In this document: positions 54,022 to 62,791 of the stretch, in pieces
Position numbering within the stretch: the first letter of the stretch is position 1
Layout of the letters: each line of letters opens with the position of its first letter
DNA from: Limnohabitans_A sp048020265
Lineage (GTDB): Bacteria; Pseudomonadota; Gammaproteobacteria; Burkholderiales; Burkholderiaceae_C
Length of the DNA: 64,000 bases
Reading direction: 5' to 3'
Assembly: GCF_048020265.1 (NCBI RefSeq)
Contig: NZ_CP171843.1
Coordinates: 620,001-684,000 of the forward strand
The notes under the pieces: generated by a model
What the model saw: the letters and a program-made list of their open reading frames with translations, nothing else
What the model was told of the DNA's origin: nothing
Databases searched by the model: none
Made by a program: the position numbers and the translations under genes

Positions 54022-55026
54022 TTAAAACGGAGGGTCTTCGTCGTCGGCTGCACCCGTTGCCACGGTCGAATTCAACACGGTGCGCGTGGGGTTCGGCATG
54101 GCCTGGTCGGCCGCCGCTGCGCCCAGTTCCATCTCGCCGCCCAGGGCTTCGATCAGGCTGTCGATCAGCGGCCCCAGCAAACCGGTGGACAAGGCCACGT
54201 CGGCGTCAAAGCGGTCTTCGTTTTTGTCGGTGCCCGACTCGTCCATCACGCCGTCGAGGTATTGCACTTTTTTCAGCTGCAGGGTGTCGGTCAGCACAAA
54301 GGCCACGCGGCCATCCCAGCTGAGCGCCAGCTGGGTGGGCAGCTTGCCTTCGAGCACATGCTTGCGCACATCGTCGTTGGCCAGGTGGTGGCGGGTGAAG
54401 CGCACGCTGGCGGCGTCTTCGCCTGTGGACTTGAGCACGGTTTCGCGCTCTACCGTCAAATCGGACGGCCATTCGTCGGGTGTGGGCGCCAAAAGCCATT
54501 GCGTCATGGCCGCCTGGGGCGAGGTCACAGTCTGGATCAGCGACACCGACAGGCCACCCATCACGTTCATCAGCGCCGACATCACTTCATCGGCCTTGCC
54601 TTGGCTGCCCGCGTTCAGCACCAGACGGCGATTTTCCAGGTCCATCCACACCAGCACGCTGGACTGACGCGCAAAAGCCTGCGGCAACAAGGACAGCAGC
54701 ACGTCGTCCATCAGCTCGCGTTTTTCTTTTTTGCCGGGCTTGCGGCCGGTGGCCGCTTCGATTTCGGCGATGCGTTCATCGACCTTGCGGCGCACCACGT
54801 TGCCAGGTACGGCCTTCGATTCGATCATGAGTTTCATGATCCACTGCCCGGCCACCGACTCGACCAGTGGGCCGTGCGCCTCACCCCGAGGGGGCACCCA
54901 GCCAATCGATTTTTCCTGGCTGGCGCCACATTCCACAAACTGCACCGGCTCCAGCGCCGCCTGCACATCGGCCAGTGTGGGCGCAAAGCCCTCGCCGATG
55001 CGGTAAACCATCACATTCTTGAACAC
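54022..55026 (-). CDS. rdgC: Recombination-associated protein RdgC
   Basis: This 334-residue DNA-binding ring protein modulates RecA. The opening MFKNVMVYRIGEGF, then SIGWVPPRGEAHGPLVESV and ESKAVPGNVVRRKVDERIAEIE, are standard RdgC sequence. The start is a GTG at 55024-55026, which gives the conserved N-terminus and has AAGGA five bases before it. It may be cotranscribed with crcB. Confidence 0.95.
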   Translation of the reverse strand: MFKNVMVYRIGEGFAPTLADVQAALEPVQFVECGASQEKSIGWVPPRGEAHGPLVESVAGQWIMKLMIESKAVPGNVVRRKVDERIAEIEAATGRKPGKKEKRELMDDVLLSLLPQAFARQSSVLVWMDLENRRLVLNAGSQGKADEVMSALMNVMGGLSVSLIQTVTSPQAAMTQWLLAPTPDEWPSDLTVERETVLKSTGEDAASVRFTRHHLANDDVRKHVLEGKLPTQLALSWDGRVAFVLTDTLQLKKVQYLDGVMDESGTDKNEDRFDADVALSTGLLGPLIDSLIEALGGEMELGAAAADQAMPNPTRTVLNSTVATGAADDEDPPF

Positions 55027-55051
55027 AGCATTCCTTCTCGTCCCAAATGAA

Positions 55052-55076
55052 CAACCCGTCCTCTGGGGACGGGTTG
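55052..55076 (-). terminator. Hairpin after the second TRAP operon
   Basis: CAACCCGTCC / GGACGGGTTG is a perfect 10-bp stem with a five-base loop, between the dctM stop and the rdgC start. The T-tract after it on the minus strand is broken (TTCATTTGG), so termination may be partial. Confidence 0.5.
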
Positions 55077-55105
55077 AATCATAGAGGATGAACCCGGCTC
55101 CAAAC

Positions 55106-56407
55106 TCAGAGTTTCATCTGTGTGGGCAGCCAGGTCACGATGCCGGGCACAAAATAAATCAGCATCACTGCGCCCACCATCAGGAAGAACATGGGCATGG
55201 ACACGCGGGCGATGTAGGGCAGTTGCTTGCCCGTCATGCCCTGCAGCACAAACAGGTTGAAGCCCACGGGCGGCGTGATCTGCGCCATCTCGACCACAAA
55301 CACGATGAAGATGCCAAACCAGATCGGGTCGATGCCCGCTTTTTGCACCGTGGGCATGAGCACACCCATGGTTAGCACCACCATGGAGATGCCGTCCAAA
55401 AAGCAGCCCAGGATGATGAAAAACACCATCAAGGCCATGATGAGTGCGAAGGGGCTGAGGCCCAGGCCGCCAATCCACTCGGCCAAATGGCGCGGCAAGC
55501 CGATGTAGCCCATCGACAAGGTCAAAAATGCAGCCCCCGCCAAAATCAGCGCGATCATGCAGTACAGCCGTGTGGCCCCCATCAGGGCGTCCTTGAACAC
55601 AGCCCAGCTCATGGAGCCTTGCAGTGCCGACAAGACCAAGGCGCCGACCACACCCACCGCCGCCGCCTCGGTGGCGGTGGCCAAGCCGGTGTAGATCGAG
55701 CCCAATACCGCTGCAATCAGCAAGACCACAGGGATCAGGCTGCTTGATGCCTGCAGTTTTTGCATGAAGCTCATGGGCGCGTCACGCGGTGGGATTTGGT
55801 CCGGATGGCGAAGTGACCAATAAATGATGTAGCCCGAAAACAGCCCCGCCAGCAGCAAGCCGGGCAAGACCCCGGCGATGAAGAGCTGGGCAATCGACAC
55901 ATCGGCCGCCACGCCGTACACGATCATGATGATGGACGGCGGAATCAAGAGGCCCAGTGTGCCCGAGCCGGACAGGGTGCCAATCACCATGTTTTCAGGG
56001 TAACCGCGTTTTTGCAGCTCGGGCAAGGTCATCTTGCCGATCGTGGCGCAGGTGGCGGCGCTGGAGCCGGACACGGCCGCAAAGATGGCGCAGCCCACCA
56101 CATTGGTGTGCAGCAAGCGCCCGGGCAGGGCCTGCATCCAAGGGGCCAGGCCCTTGAACATGTCTTGACTCAGGCGGGTGCGAAACAAAATTTCGCCCAT
56201 CCAGATGAACAGGGGCAGGGCCGTGAGCGTCCAGCTTGAGGCCGAACCCCAGATGGTGACCGCCATGGCGTCTCCAGCGGGCCTGGCGGAAAACATTTGC
56301 ATGCCCACCCAAGCCACACCCGAAAGCGTGAGGCCAATCCACACACCGCTGCCCAAAATCAAAAACAAGGTCAGGACCAGCAGCCCTGTGATCATCAAGT
56401 CATTCAT
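55106..56407 (-). CDS. dctM: TRAP transporter large permease (DctM family)
   Basis: This 433-residue twelve-helix permease is of standard length. Motifs include SGSSAATCATIGKMTLPEL, GTLSGSGTLGLLIPPSIIM, TEAAAVGVVGAL and MAQITPPVGFNLFVLQG. It is the last gene of the minus-strand dctPQM operon (six bases after dctQ). By its position opposite a 5-oxoprolinase gene, it probably imports pyroglutamate using a sodium gradient. Confidence 0.94.
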   Translation of the reverse strand: MNDLMITGLLVLTLFLILGSGVWIGLTLSGVAWVGMQMFSARPAGDAMAVTIWGSASSWTLTALPLFIWMGEILFRTRLSQDMFKGLAPWMQALPGRLLHTNVVGCAIFAAVSGSSAATCATIGKMTLPELQKRGYPENMVIGTLSGSGTLGLLIPPSIIMIVYGVAADVSIAQLFIAGVLPGLLLAGLFSGYIIYWSLRHPDQIPPRDAPMSFMQKLQASSSLIPVVLLIAAVLGSIYTGLATATEAAAVGVVGALVLSALQGSMSWAVFKDALMGATRLYCMIALILAGAAFLTLSMGYIGLPRHLAEWIGGLGLSPFALIMALMVFFIILGCFLDGISMVVLTMGVLMPTVQKAGIDPIWFGIFIVFVVEMAQITPPVGFNLFVLQGMTGKQLPYIARVSMPMFFLMVGAVMLIYFVPGIVTWLPTQMKL

Positions 56408-56413
56408 GGCAGC

Positions 56414-56923
56414 TCATTCGTTGCGCAGCATCTCGCCGCTGACAGTGGCGGCACGTTGGCCCCGGATTTCCAGCACCAGCTCATCCACAAAGGCCAGTGC
56501 AAAAATCACCGTGCCCAATGCCATGGCCAGCTGCGGAATCCACAAGGGCGTGGCGTCGTTGCCCGTGGAGATGTCGTGAAACTCGAGGGATTGCCACACC
56601 AGGCGGCAACTGTAGAAGGCGAACAAACAAGCCAGCAAGCTGGCCAGGGACAGGCTGAACACTTCCATGGCGCGATGGGCCGTGCCTTTGAACAAGCCCA
56701 GCACCAAGGTCACGCGGATGTGTTCACCCCGCTTCAAGGTGTGGGCCAGCGCCAAAAAGCCCGCCCCGGCCATGAGGTAGCCCGCATAGGCATCGGTGCC
56801 GGGCACATGGAAATGGAACTGCCGGCTCAAGATCGAGAGCAGCACCATGAACAGCAGGCCACACATGCACAGCGCCGCCAGGGCGGCGGTGCTGGCATAA
56901 ATCGCGTTCAACAGTCGGCGCAT
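56414..56923 (-). CDS. dctQ: TRAP transporter small permease (DctQ family)
   Basis: This 169-residue protein has four hydrophobic segments and the family pattern AYAGYLMAGAGFLALAHTLK followed by RGEHIRVTL. The start is ATG 56923, four bases after the dctP stop; an in-frame TTG at 56950 would overlap dctP. It sits between receptor and large permease in the typical P-Q-M order. Confidence 0.9.
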   Translation of the reverse strand: MRRLLNAIYASTAALAALCMCGLLFMVLLSILSRQFHFHVPGTDAYAGYLMAGAGFLALAHTLKRGEHIRVTLVLGLFKGTAHRAMEVFSLSLASLLACLFAFYSCRLVWQSLEFHDISTGNDATPLWIPQLAMALGTVIFALAFVDELVLEIRGQRAATVSGEMLRNE

Positions 56924-56927
56924 CGGC

Positions 56928-57902
56928 TCAGCGCTTGAAGGCGTCGACAATGGCTTTGCCTTCAGCCCCGGACTTTTCCAGCCATTCCTTCATGATGGTG
57001 TCGCCCACCTTCTTCATGTCAGCTTTGAGCTGAGCCGAAGGCGGAGCGATGGTCATCCCGTTGGCCTTGAGGGTTTCCAAGGTCGTGGTGTTCACTTTGC
57101 GTGACTCGGCCCAGCCCCTTGCTTCGGCATCGGCTGCGGCTTTGAGCAAGGCGTCTTGTGTGGCTTTGTCCAGCGCATCGAAGGCTTTCTTGTTGGCAAT
57201 CACCGCGTTTTTGGGCAGCCAAGCCTGGACGTCGTAGTAGTACTTCAGGTGTTCGTACAGCTTGCTGTCCACGCCCGTGGCACCCGAGGTCATGGTCGAT
57301 TCGACCACACCTGTGGCCAGGGCTTGCGAAAACTCGGCCGCCTGCACGGTCACAGGTTGGGCACCGACCAGTTCAGCGATCTTGGCGGTGGTGGGGCTGT
57401 AAGCACGCCACTTGATGCCTTTGAGGTCAGCCGCGCTGTTGATCGGTTTTTTGCTGAAAATGCCTTGTGGAGGCCAAGCCACCGAGTACAGGAGCATCAT
57501 GCCTTGCTCGGCAAGCTTTTTTTCCAGCAGCGGCTTTTGGGCCTTGTAGAGCTTCATGGACTCGTCATAGCTGTCGGCCAAAAAGGGCAGGCCGTCCGCG
57601 CCAAAGGGTTGCCATTCGTTCTGGAAGTTGACCAGCAAAATCTCACCCAACTGGGCTTGACCGCCTTGCACCGCACGCTTGATTTCCGGGGCCTTGAACA
57701 GCGAAGCGTTGGCATGCACCGTGATTTTCAGCTTGCCTGCGGTGGCCTTGTCCACGTCGGCCGCAAACTGGGTCATGTTGACCGAGTGGAAGTTGGTGGC
57801 GGGGTAGGCGGCAGGCAGGTCCCACTTGGTTTGGGCCGAAACAAAACCGGAAACAGCGAGCAAGCCAGCCAACAGGCTGAGGTGAAGGGCACGACGTTGC
57901 AT
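56928..57902 (-). CDS. dctP: TRAP transporter receptor (DctP family), probable pyroglutamate binder
   Basis: This 324-residue periplasmic receptor has a signal peptide (MQRRALHLSLLAGLLAVSGF, cleaved near VSA-Q). Core features include ASLFKAPEIKRAVQGGQAQL, KPINSAADLKGIKWR with the carboxylate-binding arginine, and QPVTVQAAEFSQAL. The start ATG 57902 has CAGGAG six bases upstream. Bordetella DctP6 and DctP7 are DctP receptors known to bind pyroglutamate, and the facing gene encodes 5-oxoprolinase, which supports the same ligand here by context. Confidence 0.9.
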   Translation of the reverse strand: MQRRALHLSLLAGLLAVSGFVSAQTKWDLPAAYPATNFHSVNMTQFAADVDKATAGKLKITVHANASLFKAPEIKRAVQGGQAQLGEILLVNFQNEWQPFGADGLPFLADSYDESMKLYKAQKPLLEKKLAEQGMMLLYSVAWPPQGIFSKKPINSAADLKGIKWRAYSPTTAKIAELVGAQPVTVQAAEFSQALATGVVESTMTSGATGVDSKLYEHLKYYYDVQAWLPKNAVIANKKAFDALDKATQDALLKAAADAEARGWAESRKVNTTTLETLKANGMTIAPPSAQLKADMKKVGDTIMKEWLEKSGAEGKAIVDAFKR

Positions 57903-58047
57903 GAAAACTCCTGTGAAAGATGGAAATGAACGGTTCACTGGGCAGTGCAAGAAAGGTGCCCGCTTGGCGCGCGCATCGGGTGCATCTGTCAGGTGCTCAC
58001 TGTAGGCAAGGCGGGGCCGATCCGTGATCGGTGTTTTCCCTTAATGT

Positions 58048-58073
58048 CAACAAATTGTTGGCAAATTGTCGGC
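58048..58073. promoter_or_regulatory. Candidate operator between dctP and the winged-helix regulator
   Basis: CAACAA-A-TTGTTG (58048-58060) is a perfect inverted repeat. It overlaps a tandem direct repeat, AAATTGTTGGC (58052-58062) followed at once by AAATTGTCGGC (58063-58073). It lies 44 bases before the regulator ATG, in the divergent spacer. This is a likely binding site for the regulator. Confidence 0.55.
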
Positions 58074-58116
58074 ATCGGGCATAGACTTTCTCATCTTCCC
58101 AGCCTTGACGGAAACC

Positions 58117-58650
58117 ATGCCGCGCAAAAATTCCCTCAGCATCTCTGCCGCCAGCCCCATCGTGTCCTCGGCCCACCTGGTCTCGCCCGACAGCGCCGAG
58201 ATGAGCGAGTTCGAGTTCGGCCTGATCGTGGCGGGCAACGCGTTTCACCGCTGGATCATCCACTGCATGGCCGCTGCCGGCCTGAAGGACCTGACGCCGC
58301 TGGATGTGCTGGTGCTGCACCACGTCACGCACCGCGCGCGCGACAAGCGCCTGGCCGACATCTGCTTCATCATGAACATCGAAGACACCCATTTGGTGAA
58401 TTACGCCCTGAAAAAGCTGCAAGGCTTGGGCGTGGTGATGTCGCAAAAACACGGCAAGGAAGTGACCTATGCGGCCACCGATGAAGGGCGCGGCTATGTG
58501 CAGCGCTACCGCGAAATCCGCGAGAGCTGCCTGATCGATGCGCTCAAGGCCGACGATGGCCTGAACCGCGACATTGGCGAGCTGGCCCGATTGCTGCGTG
58601 TGCTCTCGGGCATGTACGACCAGGCGGCGCGTGCCGCTGCTTCTTTGTGA
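58117..58650 (+). CDS. MarR-like winged-helix regulator
   Basis: This 177-residue protein has a winged helix-turn-helix in its centre (LTPLDVLVLHHVTHRARDKR, then LADICFIMNIEDTHLVNYAL and KKLQGLGVV), typical of a MarR-related family. The start is ATG 58117; a TTG at 58066 is in frame but would lie in the operator. It is divergent from the TRAP operon and 35 bases upstream of 5-oxoprolinase, so it probably controls both. The ligand may be 5-oxoproline, by context only. Confidence 0.85.
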   Translation: MPRKNSLSISAASPIVSSAHLVSPDSAEMSEFEFGLIVAGNAFHRWIIHCMAAAGLKDLTPLDVLVLHHVTHRARDKRLADICFIMNIEDTHLVNYALKKLQGLGVVMSQKHGKEVTYAATDEGRGYVQRYREIRESCLIDALKADDGLNRDIGELARLLRVLSGMYDQAARAAASL

Positions 58651-58685
58651 AATTGATGTTTTGAATTCAGATTGTTGACCGACCT

Positions 58686-61600
58686 ATGACTGAACCCAAC
58701 ACCCCACCCGCTGGCACAAACCGTTGGCAGTTCTGGATTGACCGGGGCGGCACCTTCACCGACGTGGTGGGCAAGCGGCCTGACGGCACTTTGGTCACGC
58801 ACAAGCTGCTCTCCGAAAACCCCGAGCAATACCGCGATGCGGCGGTGGCGGGCATCCGCCATTTGCTGGGCTTGAAGCCTGGTGAACCCGTCACACCTGA
58901 ACGGGTTGAATGCGTGAAGATGGGCACCACCGTGGCCACCAACGCGCTGCTGGAGCGCAAGGGCGAGGCCACGCTGCTGGTGACCACACAGGGTTTTGGC
59001 GACGCGCTGCGCATCGCCTACCAAAACCGCCCGCGTTTGTTTGACCGCCAGATCGTGCTGCCCGAATTGCTCTACAGCGCGGTGCTTGAGGCGCAAGAGC
59101 GTGTGGCGGTGGATGGCGAGGTCTTGCAGCCGCTCGATGAAGTGCATTTGCGCACCCAATTGATGCATTGGCACAGCCAAGGCGTGCGCTCGGTGGCGGT
59201 GGTTTTCATGCACGGCTGGCGGCACACGGCGCACGAGCAAGCGGCGGCGCGGCTGGCGCGTGAAGTCGGCTTCACGCAGGTCAGTACCTCGCACCAGACC
59301 AGCCCGATGATGAAGCTGGTCAGCCGGGGCGACACCACGGTGGTGGACGCGTATTTGTCGCCTATCCTGCGCCGCTATGTGGACCAGGTGGCCAGCGAAA
59401 TGCCGGGTGTGAAACTGATGTTCATGCAGTCTTCGGGCGGTTTGACCGACGCCCAGGTGTTTGCGGGCAAGGACGCCATCTTGAGCGGTCCGGCGGGCGG
59501 CATTGTGGGCATGGCCCGCACGGCGCAGCTGGCGGGGCATGACAAGGTGATCGGTTTTGACATGGGCGGCACGTCCACCGATGTGTCGCACTTTGCCGGG
59601 CAGTTCGAGCGCGAGTTCGAAACCCAGGTGGCGGGTGTGCGCATGCGTGCGCCCATGATGAGCATCCACACCGTGGCGGCAGGCGGCGGCTCCCTGCTGG
59701 CCTATGACGGTGCGCGGTTTCGGGTGGGGCCGCAAAGCGCGGGGGCCAACCCGGGTCCGGCCAGTTACCGCCGGGGCGGGCCGCTGGCCGTGACCGATGC
59801 CAACGTGATGGTGGGCAAGGTGCAACCGAGGTTTTTCCCCTCGGTGTTTGGACCGGATGCGAACCAGCCGCTGGATGCCGAGGTGGTGCGCGGGCACTTT
59901 GAAAAACTGGCCCAGCAAACCGGTCGCGCCGCCGAAGATGTGGCGCATGGTTTCATCCAGATCGCGGTGCAGCAGATGGCCAATGCGATCAAGAAAATTT
60001 CGGTGGCACGGGGCTACGACGTGACGCGCTACACCTTGCAATGCTTTGGCGGCGCAGGCGGGCAGCACGCTTGCCTGGTGGCCGATGCCTTGGGCATGTC
60101 GCAGGTGCTGGTGCACCCGCTGGCAGGTGTGCTCTCGGCCTATGGCATGGGCCTGGCCGACCAGAACGTGATGCGTGAGGAATCGGTGGAACGGCGCCTG
60201 GACGCTGAGGCCATGCCCCTGATGGCCGCGCGTTTGCAGGCCTTGGGCGAATCCACCCGCCAGGCTTTGCTGGCGCAAATGGGCGGGGATGCGGGCAGCG
60301 CCCACCGCATCGAGCTGCGCCAACGTGTGCATTTGCGCTACGAAGGCACCGACTCGGCGCTGGTCGTGCCCTGGGGCGATCAAGCCCAATTGGTGGCCGG
60401 TTTTGAAGCGGCGTATCGCCAACGCTTTGCCTTTTTGATGCAGGGCAAGGCCCTGGTGGTCGAAGCGGTGTCGGTCGAGGCCGTCTTGCCTGGCGATGCG
60501 CCCGAAGAAGCGGCGCACACCTTGCACCCCGAGCGCGAAGTGCCGCGCCGCGACACGGTGCAGGTGTATGCAGCCAATGCGCAAGGCGTGGCCCAGTGGC
60601 AAGACGCTGCCCTGGTGGTGCGCGAAGACATGCGCCCCGGCGATGTGATCAACGGCCCGGCCATCATTGCCGAGAAAAATGCCACCACGGTGGTAGAGCC
60701 GGGCTGGCAAGCCCGACTGACCTTTCTGGACCACTTGTTGCTGGTGCGCGTGCAGGCGCGGGCGGTACAGCATGCGGCGGGCACACAGGCCGACCCGGTG
60801 CTGCTCGAAGTGTTCAACAACCTGTTCATGAACATCGCCGAGCAGATGGGCTTGCAGCTGCAGAACACCGCCTACTCGGTCAACATCAAGGAGCGCCTGG
60901 ACTTCTCCTGCGCCTTGTTCAGCGCCGAAGGGCACTTGATCGCCAACGCGCCCCACATGCCGGTGCACCTGGGCTCCATGGGCGAGAGCATCCAGACGGT
61001 GATTCAGGAAAACAAAGGCCGCATGCAGCCGGGCGATGTGTTCGTGTTGAACGATCCGTATCACGGCGGCACGCATTTACCCGACATCACCGTCATCACC
61101 CCGGTGTATCTGGACGGCCACGGCGAGCCCGTGTTTTATGTGGGCTCACGCGGCCACCACGCCGATGTGGGTGGGCTCACGCCCGGCTCCATGCCGCCGT
61201 TTTCCACGCGCATCGAAGAAGAGGGTGTGCAGATCAACAACGTCAAACTGGTCGAAGCCGGGCGTCTGCGCGAAGCCGAGATGGTGGCGCTGCTGCAAAG
61301 CGGTGAATACCCCTCGCGCAACCCACAGCAAAACATGGCTGACCTGAAAGCGCAGATCGCCGCCAACGAAAAAGGGGTGCAGGAGCTGCGCCGCATGGTG
61401 GAACAGTTTGGCCTGGACGTGGTGCAGGCCTACATGCGCCATGTGCAGGACAACGCTGAAGAATCGGTGCGCCGCGTCATCACGCGCTTGAAAGACGGTG
61501 CGTTCACTTTGCCGCTGGACAACGGCGCTCAGATTCAGGTGGCGGTCCGTGTGAACGCGCAGCAGCGCACGGCCGAGATCGACTTCACCGGCACCAGCGC

Positions 61601-62366
61601 CCAGCTGCCGAACAACTTCAATGCCCCCCGTGCGGTGTGCATGGCGGCGGTGCTCTACGTGTTCCGTAGCCTGGTGGACGACGACATCCCACTGAACGCG
61701 GGTTGCCTGAAGCCGCTCAAGGTCATCATTCCCCAGGGCTCCATGCTCAACCCCAACCCGCCCGCTTCGGTGGTGGCGGGCAATGTGGAAACCTCAACCT
61801 GCATCACCAACGCGCTGTTTGGTGCTTTGGGCGTGATGGCGGGCAGCCAGCCGACCATGAACAACTTCACCTTTGGCAATGCGCGGGTGCAGTACTACGA
61901 AACGATTTCGGGCGGCAGCGGGGCGGGCGGGCGCTTCGATGCGCAAGGTAACTTGGTGGGTGGTTTTGCTGGCACTTCGGTGGTGCAAACCCACATGACC
62001 AATTCGCGCCTGACCGACCCCGAGGTGCTGGAGTTCCGTTTTCCGGTTCGGCTGGACAGCTATGCCATCCGCCAAGGTTCAGGCGGTGCGGGGCGCTGGC
62101 GCGGCGGTGACGGCGGTGTGCGTCGCGTGCGTTTTCTGGAGCCGATGACGGCGGGCATTTTGTCCAACGGGCGCGTTCACCCGGCCTTTGGCATGGCGGG
62201 TGGACACAGCGGCCTGCCGGGCATCAACCGGGTGGTACGCCGAGATGGCACCGTACAAGAGCTCGCGCACATCGGCCAGGTCGAGGTGCAAGTGGGTGAT
62301 GTGTTCGAGATCCACACCCCGGGCGGCGGCGGTTTTGGCGTGGCCGAGTCTGACGCTGCTACCTGA
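58686..62366 (+). CDS. 5-oxoprolinase, ATP-dependent (HyuA-HyuB fusion)
   Basis: This 1226-residue protein fuses two halves. Residues 1 to about 690 are a hydantoinase/oxoprolinase A (HyuA) part with WIDRGGTFTDVVG, the ATP-binding actin-like fold, and FDMGGTSTDVSHF. Residues from about 700 to 1226 are the HyuB part, with NIKERLDFSCALF, LNDPYHGGTHLPDITV and GSGGAGRWRGGDGG. The fused layout is that of eukaryotic and bacterial 5-oxoprolinases, which hydrolyse pyroglutamate to glutamate. Some fused relatives act on other hydantoins, so the substrate rests on context. Confidence 0.9.
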   Translation: MTEPNTPPAGTNRWQFWIDRGGTFTDVVGKRPDGTLVTHKLLSENPEQYRDAAVAGIRHLLGLKPGEPVTPERVECVKMGTTVATNALLERKGEATLLVTTQGFGDALRIAYQNRPRLFDRQIVLPELLYSAVLEAQERVAVDGEVLQPLDEVHLRTQLMHWHSQGVRSVAVVFMHGWRHTAHEQAAARLAREVGFTQVSTSHQTSPMMKLVSRGDTTVVDAYLSPILRRYVDQVASEMPGVKLMFMQSSGGLTDAQVFAGKDAILSGPAGGIVGMARTAQLAGHDKVIGFDMGGTSTDVSHFAGQFEREFETQVAGVRMRAPMMSIHTVAAGGGSLLAYDGARFRVGPQSAGANPGPASYRRGGPLAVTDANVMVGKVQPRFFPSVFGPDANQPLDAEVVRGHFEKLAQQTGRAAEDVAHGFIQIAVQQMANAIKKISVARGYDVTRYTLQCFGGAGGQHACLVADALGMSQVLVHPLAGVLSAYGMGLADQNVMREESVERRLDAEAMPLMAARLQALGESTRQALLAQMGGDAGSAHRIELRQRVHLRYEGTDSALVVPWGDQAQLVAGFEAAYRQRFAFLMQGKALVVEAVSVEAVLPGDAPEEAAHTLHPEREVPRRDTVQVYAANAQGVAQWQDAALVVREDMRPGDVINGPAIIAEKNATTVVEPGWQARLTFLDHLLLVRVQARAVQHAAGTQADPVLLEVFNNLFMNIAEQMGLQLQNTAYSVNIKERLDFSCALFSAEGHLIANAPHMPVHLGSMGESIQTVIQENKGRMQPGDVFVLNDPYHGGTHLPDITVITPVYLDGHGEPVFYVGSRGHHADVGGLTPGSMPPFSTRIEEEGVQINNVKLVEAGRLREAEMVALLQSGEYPSRNPQQNMADLKAQIAANEKGVQELRRMVEQFGLDVVQAYMRHVQDNAEESVRRVITRLKDGAFTLPLDNGAQIQVAVRVNAQQRTAEIDFTGTSAQLPNNFNAPRAVCMAAVLYVFRSLVDDDIPLNAGCLKPLKVIIPQGSMLNPNPPASVVAGNVETSTCITNALFGALGVMAGSQPTMNNFTFGNARVQYYETISGGSGAGGRFDAQGNLVGGFAGTSVVQTHMTNSRLTDPEVLEFRFPVRLDSYAIRQGSGGAGRWRGGDGGVRRVRFLEPMTAGILSNGRVHPAFGMAGGHSGLPGINRVVRRDGTVQELAHIGQVEVQVGDVFEIHTPGGGGFGVAESDAAT

Positions 62367-62369
62367 GGC

Positions 62370-62669
62370 TCAAGGCTTTTTCATGGGGGATGCAGGGGCT
62401 TGGCCATAGGACTGGCCTTGCACCCGTACCCCCTGCTCTGACAGGCTGGCCGCTTTTTTGGGACCGATGCCTTTGACGCGTTGCATCACGTCTGTCCAGT
62501 CCCGGAAGGGGGCTTTTTGGCGCTCGTTCATGATGGCCCGAGTCATGGTCGGCCCTAAGCCATTCAGGCCGTCCAGTTCTATTTCCTGGGCCTTGTTCAG
62601 GTCCACTTGTGCCCAGGCGATGCCCGTCAGGAGCATGGACACAATCCCCGTGCTGATGGTGTGGCGCAT
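62370..62669 (-). CDS. ComEA-like helix-hairpin-helix protein
   Basis: This 99-residue secreted DNA-binding protein has a signal peptide (cleavage near IAWA-Q) and one helix-hairpin-helix domain (VDLNKAQEIELDGLNGLGPT, then IGPKKAASLSEQG). It resembles ComEA, the periplasmic DNA receptor in transformation. It is convergent with 5-oxoprolinase with a three-base gap, and lies 122 bases downstream of lapB on the same strand. A GGGAG site precedes the ATG. Confidence 0.88.
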   Translation of the reverse strand: MRHTISTGIVSMLLTGIAWAQVDLNKAQEIELDGLNGLGPTMTRAIMNERQKAPFRDWTDVMQRVKGIGPKKAASLSEQGVRVQGQSYGQAPASPMKKP

Positions 62670-62791
62670 ACCGATTTCTCCCTGCGTTGGCGCTGCAGTT
62701 CTCTGCAGCGGCGTTCATTGTGCTGGGGGAGGTCGGATGGGTGAAGGGCGTTGCTGGCATGACTTGAAACAAGGTGTTTCAAGCCAGACTT

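Noticed and set aside
58506..61076. 856-codon minus-strand frame
   Set aside because: It is antisense to the 5-oxoprolinase gene and has no recognisable motifs.
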